8,975 nt of DNA from Flavobacterium psychrophilum (GTDB lineage: Bacteria > Bacteroidota > Bacteroidia > Flavobacteriales > Flavobacteriaceae), in assembly GCA_945866505.1 (NCBI GenBank), contig CAMBHH010000140.1, positions 1 through 8,975 of the forward strand. Reading direction: 5' to 3'. This document shows, in pieces, positions 6,028-8,975 of the stretch. The notes beneath the pieces are model-generated. The model ran no database searches, was not told the DNA's origin, and saw only the letters and a list, made by a program, of their open reading frames with translations. The position numbers were made by a program, and so were the translations under genes. Each line of letters begins with the position of its first letter. Positions within the stretch are counted from its first letter, which is position 1.

Positions 6028-6848
6028 TGGAGAAAAAGCAAATGAAAGAAATGTCTTTTTTAGACCATCTTGAAGAATTACGATGGTTATTAGTTAGAAG
6101 TACAATTGCCATAATCATAATGGCATTCCTAACCTATTTTGTCAGTGATTATTTGTTTGACACCATTATATTTGGCCCAACAAGACCCTCATTTTGCACG
6201 TATCGTTTATTTTGTGATTTGTCACACCAATTAAATTTTGGGGAAAGTATTTGCATTGAAGAATTACCGTTTATCATTCAAAATACATTAATGGAAGGCC
6301 AAGTAAATATGTTTGTTTGGATGTGTCTTTTGGCTGGTTTCATACTTGCATTTCCCTACATATTATGGCAAATTTGGAGTTTTATTAGCCCTGCTTTGTA
6401 TAAAAATGAAAAGAAAAACGCTAAATTTTTTATCTTTATTTCCTCGTTGTTATTCTTTTCTGGAGTGCTTTTTGGTTATTTTATCATTATTCCAATGTCG
6501 GTTAATTTTGTTGCTACATTTACCGTTAGTGAAATGGTTAAAAATCAATTCACTTTAGAATCCTACATTGGAATGTTCAAAACTTCGGTTATAGCTGGAG
6601 GACTGTTTTTTGAATTACCAATAATTATTTATTTTCTTACAAAATTAGGATTGGTTACGCCTGAATTTCTAAGAAAATACCGAAAATATGCTATTGTAAT
6701 TGTGTTGATAGTAGCGGCAATTGTAACACCGCCTGATGTTGTAAGTCAAACGATTGTTGCCATTCCAATGCTTATTATTTTTGAATTAAGCGTAATAATA
6801 TCCTCCATTGTTTATAAAAGGAAAATGAGGTTGGAAGGTGGAAGTTGA
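6027..6848 (+). CDS. tatC: Sec-independent protein translocase subunit TatC
   Basis: Core receptor of the twin-arginine pathway, which exports folded proteins across the inner membrane; 273 residues and six predicted helices. Landmarks: FLDHLEELRWLLVRS (11-25), FPYILWQIWSFISPALYKNE (109-128) with E128 at the signal-recognition position (E. coli E103), the FSGVLFGYFIIIP helix (144-156), FELPIIIYFLTKLGLVTP (195-212) with the buried E196, and IVTPPDVVSQ (232-241). The first periplasmic loop (about 48-92) is long and carries C57, C63 and C76, as in Bacteroidota TatC. The ATG at 6027 overlaps the previous stop by one base. tatA/tatB are not in the window. The last codons (LEGGS) lie in a stretch of 7-bp period that continues past the stop. 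Confidence 0.96.
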   Translation: MEKKQMKEMSFLDHLEELRWLLVRSTIAIIIMAFLTYFVSDYLFDTIIFGPTRPSFCTYRLFCDLSHQLNFGESICIEELPFIIQNTLMEGQVNMFVWMCLLAGFILAFPYILWQIWSFISPALYKNEKKNAKFFIFISSLLFFSGVLFGYFIIIPMSVNFVATFTVSEMVKNQFTLESYIGMFKTSVIAGGLFFELPIIIYFLTKLGLVTPEFLRKYRKYAIVIVLIVAAIVTPPDVVSQTIVAIPMLIIFELSVIISSIVYKRKMRLEGGS

Positions 6849-6865
6849 AAAATAAAAGATTGAAT
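6831..6865. repeat. Degenerate heptamer stretch at the end of tatC
   Basis: TTGGAAG (6831-6837), GTGGAAG (6838-6844), TTGAAAA (6845-6851), ATAAAAG and ATTGAAT follow one another in 7-bp register. The tatC TGA (6846-6848) lies inside the third unit. The pattern is weaker than at recQ and the lysozyme gene and could be chance in A/G-rich DNA. Confidence 0.35.
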
Positions 6866-6895
6866 TGATAGTGAGGAGTTTTGAATTTTGAATAC

Positions 6896-6924
6896 CAGCA
6901 GAGATGCTGAAATAAATCCAGCAT
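6896..6924 (+). promoter_or_regulatory. Two mutually exclusive hairpins before lptB
   Basis: CAGCA (6896-6900) pairs with TGCTG (6905-6909) around a GAGA tetraloop of the stable GNRA type. Alternatively ATGCTG (6904-6909) pairs with CAGCAT (6919-6924) around a 9-nt loop, ending 3 nt before the lptB ATG at 6928. The two cannot form together. The second would cover the ribosome landing zone, so translation control is possible; the stems are short. Confidence 0.3.
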
Positions 6925-6927
6925 AAA

Positions 6928-7668
6928 ATGAAGTTAAGAGCTGAAAATCTAGTGAAAACATATAAAGGACGAAGTGTTGTAAAAGGCATTTCGGTAGAAG
7001 TAAACCAAGGCGAAATTGTGGGTCTTTTGGGACCCAATGGTGCCGGAAAAACAACTTCTTTTTATATGATTGTAGGATTGGTAAAACCAAATATGGGAAA
7101 CATTTACCTTGATGATTTGGATATAACTGATTTTCCAATGTACAAAAGAGCACAACAAGGCATTGGTTATCTGGCTCAAGAAGCTTCTGTTTTTAGGAAA
7201 CTAAGTGTCGAAGACAATATTTTAAGTGTTTTGCAACTCACTAAACTTTCCAAAGATGCCCAAGAACAAAAAATGGAAAGTTTAATAGAAGAATTTAGTT
7301 TGGGACACATTCGTACAAACCGTGGCGATTTACTTTCAGGAGGTGAACGTCGTCGCACTGAAATTGCTCGTTGTTTGGCTACCGACCCAAAATTTATTCT
7401 TCTTGACGAACCATTTGCAGGAGTTGACCCGGTTGCTGTAGAAGACATTCAGCGCATTGTAGCGCAATTAAAAAATAAAAATATTGGCATCTTGATTACC
7501 GACCACAATGTTCAGGAAACTTTAGCAATTACTGACAAAACGTATTTGATGTTTGAAGGAGGAATTTTGAAAGAAGGAATTCCAGAAGAATTGGTCGAAG
7601 ACGAAATGGTGCGGCGGGTGTACTTAGGTCAGAATTTTGAGCTGAGAAAGAAAAAGTTGGAGTTTTAG
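6928..7668 (+). CDS. lptB: LPS export ABC transporter ATPase LptB
   Basis: ATPase of the LptB2FGC complex, which extracts LPS from the inner membrane and drives it across the Lpt bridge; cytoplasmic, 246 residues. Visible are GPNGAGKT (35-42, Walker A), the Q-loop glutamine Q84 in [12 protein letters not shown], the signature [13 protein letters not shown] (136-148), [13 protein letters not shown] (156-168, Walker B with E161) and the switch H193 in [26 protein letters not shown] and [10 protein letters not shown] are characteristic of LptB rather than of amino-acid or branched-chain ATPases. A 79-bp spacer separates it from tatC and has no perfect -7 element, so I infer read-through from the isomerase promoter. 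The C-terminal KKKLEF is encoded in A/G-rich DNA repeated just after the stop (GAAAAAGTTGGA at 7650-7661 and 7668-7679). Confidence 0.96.
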   Translation: MKLRAENLVKTYKGRSVVKGISVEVNQGEIVGLLGPNGAGKTTSFYMIVGLVKPNMGNIYLDDLDITDFPMYKRAQQGIGYLAQEASVFRKLSVEDNILSVLQLTKLSKDAQEQKMESLIEEFSLGHIRTNRGDLLSGGERRRTEIARCLATDPKFILLDEPFAGVDPVAVEDIQRIVAQLKNKNIGILITDHNVQETLAITDKTYLMFEGGILKEGIPEELVEDEMVRRVYLGQNFELRKKKLEF

Positions 7669-7684
7669 AAAAAGTTGGAAACTG

Positions 7685-7740
7685 GAAGTTAGAAGTTAGA
7701 AGTTAGAAGTTAGAAGTTAAAATCTGAAATCTGAAATCTA
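7685..7740. repeat. Eight heptamers between lptB and the lysozyme gene
   Basis: Five identical GAAGTTA units (7685-7719) are followed in register by AAATCTG, AAATCTG and AAATCTA (7720-7740), 56 bp in all. The last unit contains the lysozyme gene's stop (TAG on the minus strand, 7740-7738). Related GAAACTG and AAAGTTG units extend left to about 7671. I found no hairpin terminator between these two convergent genes. Confidence 0.9.
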
Positions 7741-8601
7741 CTCAATAGTAATAAACCGCAACTGCTCAACATCGCCATTAAAAATATTGACATCTACATT
7801 ACCTTTTATTCCTGAAACTGAAGCTTTTTCTGTGAATTGCCAAAATAGCCAATCGGCTCCTATTTTCTCACGATAAAAATTATAATTGGCAATCCAAAAA
7901 AGATAATCTGAGAAGTCTTCTTTTAGAAAATCATCATAGTATTTCTCTCCTGTGTAAATAATAGGTTTTACTTTGTAATGTGCTTCGATAGCTTTCAACC
8001 AACGTTTTAAACCAATTTTTAAACTATCCAAAGATTGTCCTTTTGGTAGTTTTTCTATATCTAAAACTGGCGGTAAATCGCCTTTTTTTAGACGAACTGT
8101 TTTAATGAAAAGTTGTGCTTGTTCCAAAGAATTTTCGTTGGGACGATAATAATGATAAGCACCACGAATCATTTTTCTTTTTTTGGCACCAAGCCAATTT
8201 TCTTCAAATTGCGCGTCTTCTCTATCGTTTCCCGCGGTGGCACGAATAAAAACAAACTCAATTGGATATTCGTTTTCTATATTTTTGACCAATTCCCATT
8301 CGATTTTTCCCTGATATTCAGAGATGTCTAGACCAATTGCTTTGCCTTTGTGTTTTTCTAAAACTTGGTAATTGCGAATATCCGAAATGCGTTTGGCTTC
8401 AGCTTGTTCGTACTTTAACTTATAGGATTTAAAACCAAGATAATACAGTAATCCATCGCGATAATGATAACTTGCTCCCAAAAACAGAAAAATAAAAAAT
8501 CCAATTAATGAATACTTACGAAGTTTTCCCGAGAAAAAAGAAGCTTTCTTTTTAGATTTTTTTCGGATTGTGGTTTTGCTTCGGATTACTTTTTGCCTCA
8601 T
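7738..8601 (-). CDS. Membrane-anchored GH25 lysozyme-like muramidase
   Basis: A 287-residue protein with a very basic cytoplasmic N-terminus (1-29), one membrane helix (about 30-44) and a periplasmic GH25 domain (about 87-280). GH25 (Cellosyl/Lyc type) enzymes cleave the MurNAc-GlcNAc bond of peptidoglycan. Matching segments are AIGLDISEYQGKIEW (88-102), VFIRATAGNDREDAQFEENW (117-136), RGAYHYYRP (146-154), PPVLDIE (177-183), KPIIYTG (212-218), FWIANYN (235-241) and FWQFTEKASVSGIKGNVDVN (253-272). D92, D181, E183 and D270 occupy the usual acidic positions, so activity is likely. The ATG lies 8 bp after the pssA stop, suggesting cotranscription. The role in the cell (wall turnover or lysis of others) cannot be told; the anchor favours self-remodelling. 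Confidence 0.9.
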   Translation of the reverse strand: MRQKVIRSKTTIRKKSKKKASFFSGKLRKYSLIGFFIFLFLGASYHYRDGLLYYLGFKSYKLKYEQAEAKRISDIRNYQVLEKHKGKAIGLDISEYQGKIEWELVKNIENEYPIEFVFIRATAGNDREDAQFEENWLGAKKRKMIRGAYHYYRPNENSLEQAQLFIKTVRLKKGDLPPVLDIEKLPKGQSLDSLKIGLKRWLKAIEAHYKVKPIIYTGEKYYDDFLKEDFSDYLFWIANYNFYREKIGADWLFWQFTEKASVSGIKGNVDVNIFNGDVEQLRFITIE

Positions 8602-8609
8602 TCTGTAAC

Positions 8610-8975
8610 CTACTTTTTCAGAAATTTGTTATTAATAACGGACAATAAAACGTAGGAAATAATTACCAAAGGAATGGCCAAATACTGCAAGAAAACCAAC
8701 AATAAAACACACAAACTCAAAAAGACAATTTGAAGTGCATTTTTCTTGAACGTAAAATCTTTTATTTTTAAGGAAAATAATGGAATCTCAGCATTAAGAA
8801 TGTAAGCACTAAATAAAGTAATCACCAACAAAATCCATTGGTTAGTTAATATATCAAAAATTACCATCGAATCGGAATATTTGATAACCAACGGTAAACT
8901 AATTATAAAAAGAGTGTTGGCGGGCGTTGGCAGTCCTATAAAAGAATCGGTTTGACGCGTATCTATATTAAAATT
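8610..8975 (-). CDS. pssA: CDP-diacylglycerol-serine O-phosphatidyltransferase PssA, 3' part only
   Basis: The frame is open from the right edge to TAG at 8612-8610, giving the last 121 residues. It enters with FNIDTRQTDSFIGLPTPAN (2-20), the conserved stretch of PssA after the catalytic CDP-alcohol motif, which lies outside the window. Hydrophobic helices follow, separated by a basic stretch with IPLFSLKIKDFTFKK, also typical of PssA. A TTG at 8891 could be taken as the start of a 93-residue protein, but the family match upstream of it rules that out. PssA makes phosphatidylserine, precursor of phosphatidylethanolamine, in the inner membrane. The lysozyme-like gene follows after 8 bp. Confidence 0.85.
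   Translation of the reverse strand, partial: NFNIDTRQTDSFIGLPTPANTLFIISLPLVIKYSDSMVIFDILTNQWILLVITLFSAYILNAEIPLFSLKIKDFTFKKNALQIVFLSLCVLLLVFLQYLAIPLVIISYVLLSVINNKFLKK

Noticed and set aside
6849..6927. Remnant of a small gene between tatC and lptB
   Set aside because: No frame in the 79 bp gives a recognisable peptide; only repeat-like and hairpin sequence is visible.
6786..7448. Several minus-strand open frames over the tatC end and lptB
   Set aside because: They are antisense shadows of a fully recognisable LptB and have no domain signal.
8610..8891. A free-standing 93-residue membrane protein starting at TTG 8891
   Set aside because: The frame is open to the window edge and the upstream residues carry the conserved PssA stretch ending in GLPTPAN, so this is the tail of a larger gene.

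Overview
The window is AT-rich, compact bacterial DNA that I place in the Bacteroidota, most likely Flavobacteriia and close to Flavobacterium. Four things support this. Several gene starts have a TAnnTTTG -7 element, the Bacteroidota promoter type. Strong Shine-Dalgarno sequences are absent. RecQ carries an extra C-terminal helix-turn-helix and lacks the usual zinc cysteines. TatC has the long, cysteine-containing first periplasmic loop seen in this phylum. No rRNA, tRNA, CRISPR array, transposase or phage gene is visible.

Left part (1-1291, minus strand). The 5' end of a FAD-dependent oxidoreductase gene runs off the left edge. Directly upstream, in the same direction, is a two-gene type II toxin-antitoxin module: a ribbon-helix-helix antitoxin followed by a RelE/ParE-fold toxin overlapping it by 4 nt. 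Its promoter lies in five head-to-tail 9-bp repeats that include a perfect palindrome. Upstream of the module is a diverged second copy of the first 14 codons of the oxidoreductase gene, with a -7 element in front. The simplest reading is that the module separated the oxidoreductase from its original promoter and first codons, leaving a 20-codon fossil behind.

Middle part (1292-4946). A secreted DUF2891 protein (minus) and a small conserved protein of unknown function (plus) diverge from a 59-bp spacer with back-to-back -7 elements around a palindrome. The small gene ends at a U-rich hairpin and converges on recQ (minus), a 731-residue RecQ helicase.

Right part (4947-8975). recQ diverges from a plus-strand group: kdsD/kpsF-type arabinose-5-phosphate isomerase (KDO synthesis for LPS), tatC (1-nt overlap) and lptB (ATPase of LPS export). 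Two of the three serve outer-membrane LPS. Converging on lptB are a membrane-anchored GH25 lysozyme-like protein and, upstream of it, the 3' part of pssA (phosphatidylserine synthase), which runs off the right edge.

A recurring feature is head-to-tail 7-bp repeats at gene 3' ends. AAATCTR arrays overlap the stop codons of both recQ and the lysozyme gene, and GAAGTTA units follow lptB. The genes themselves are mostly ordinary housekeeping genes. The novel-looking material is the toxin-antitoxin insertion with its fossil, the 9-bp repeat control region, the heptamers at stop codons, and a possible two-state hairpin in front of lptB.
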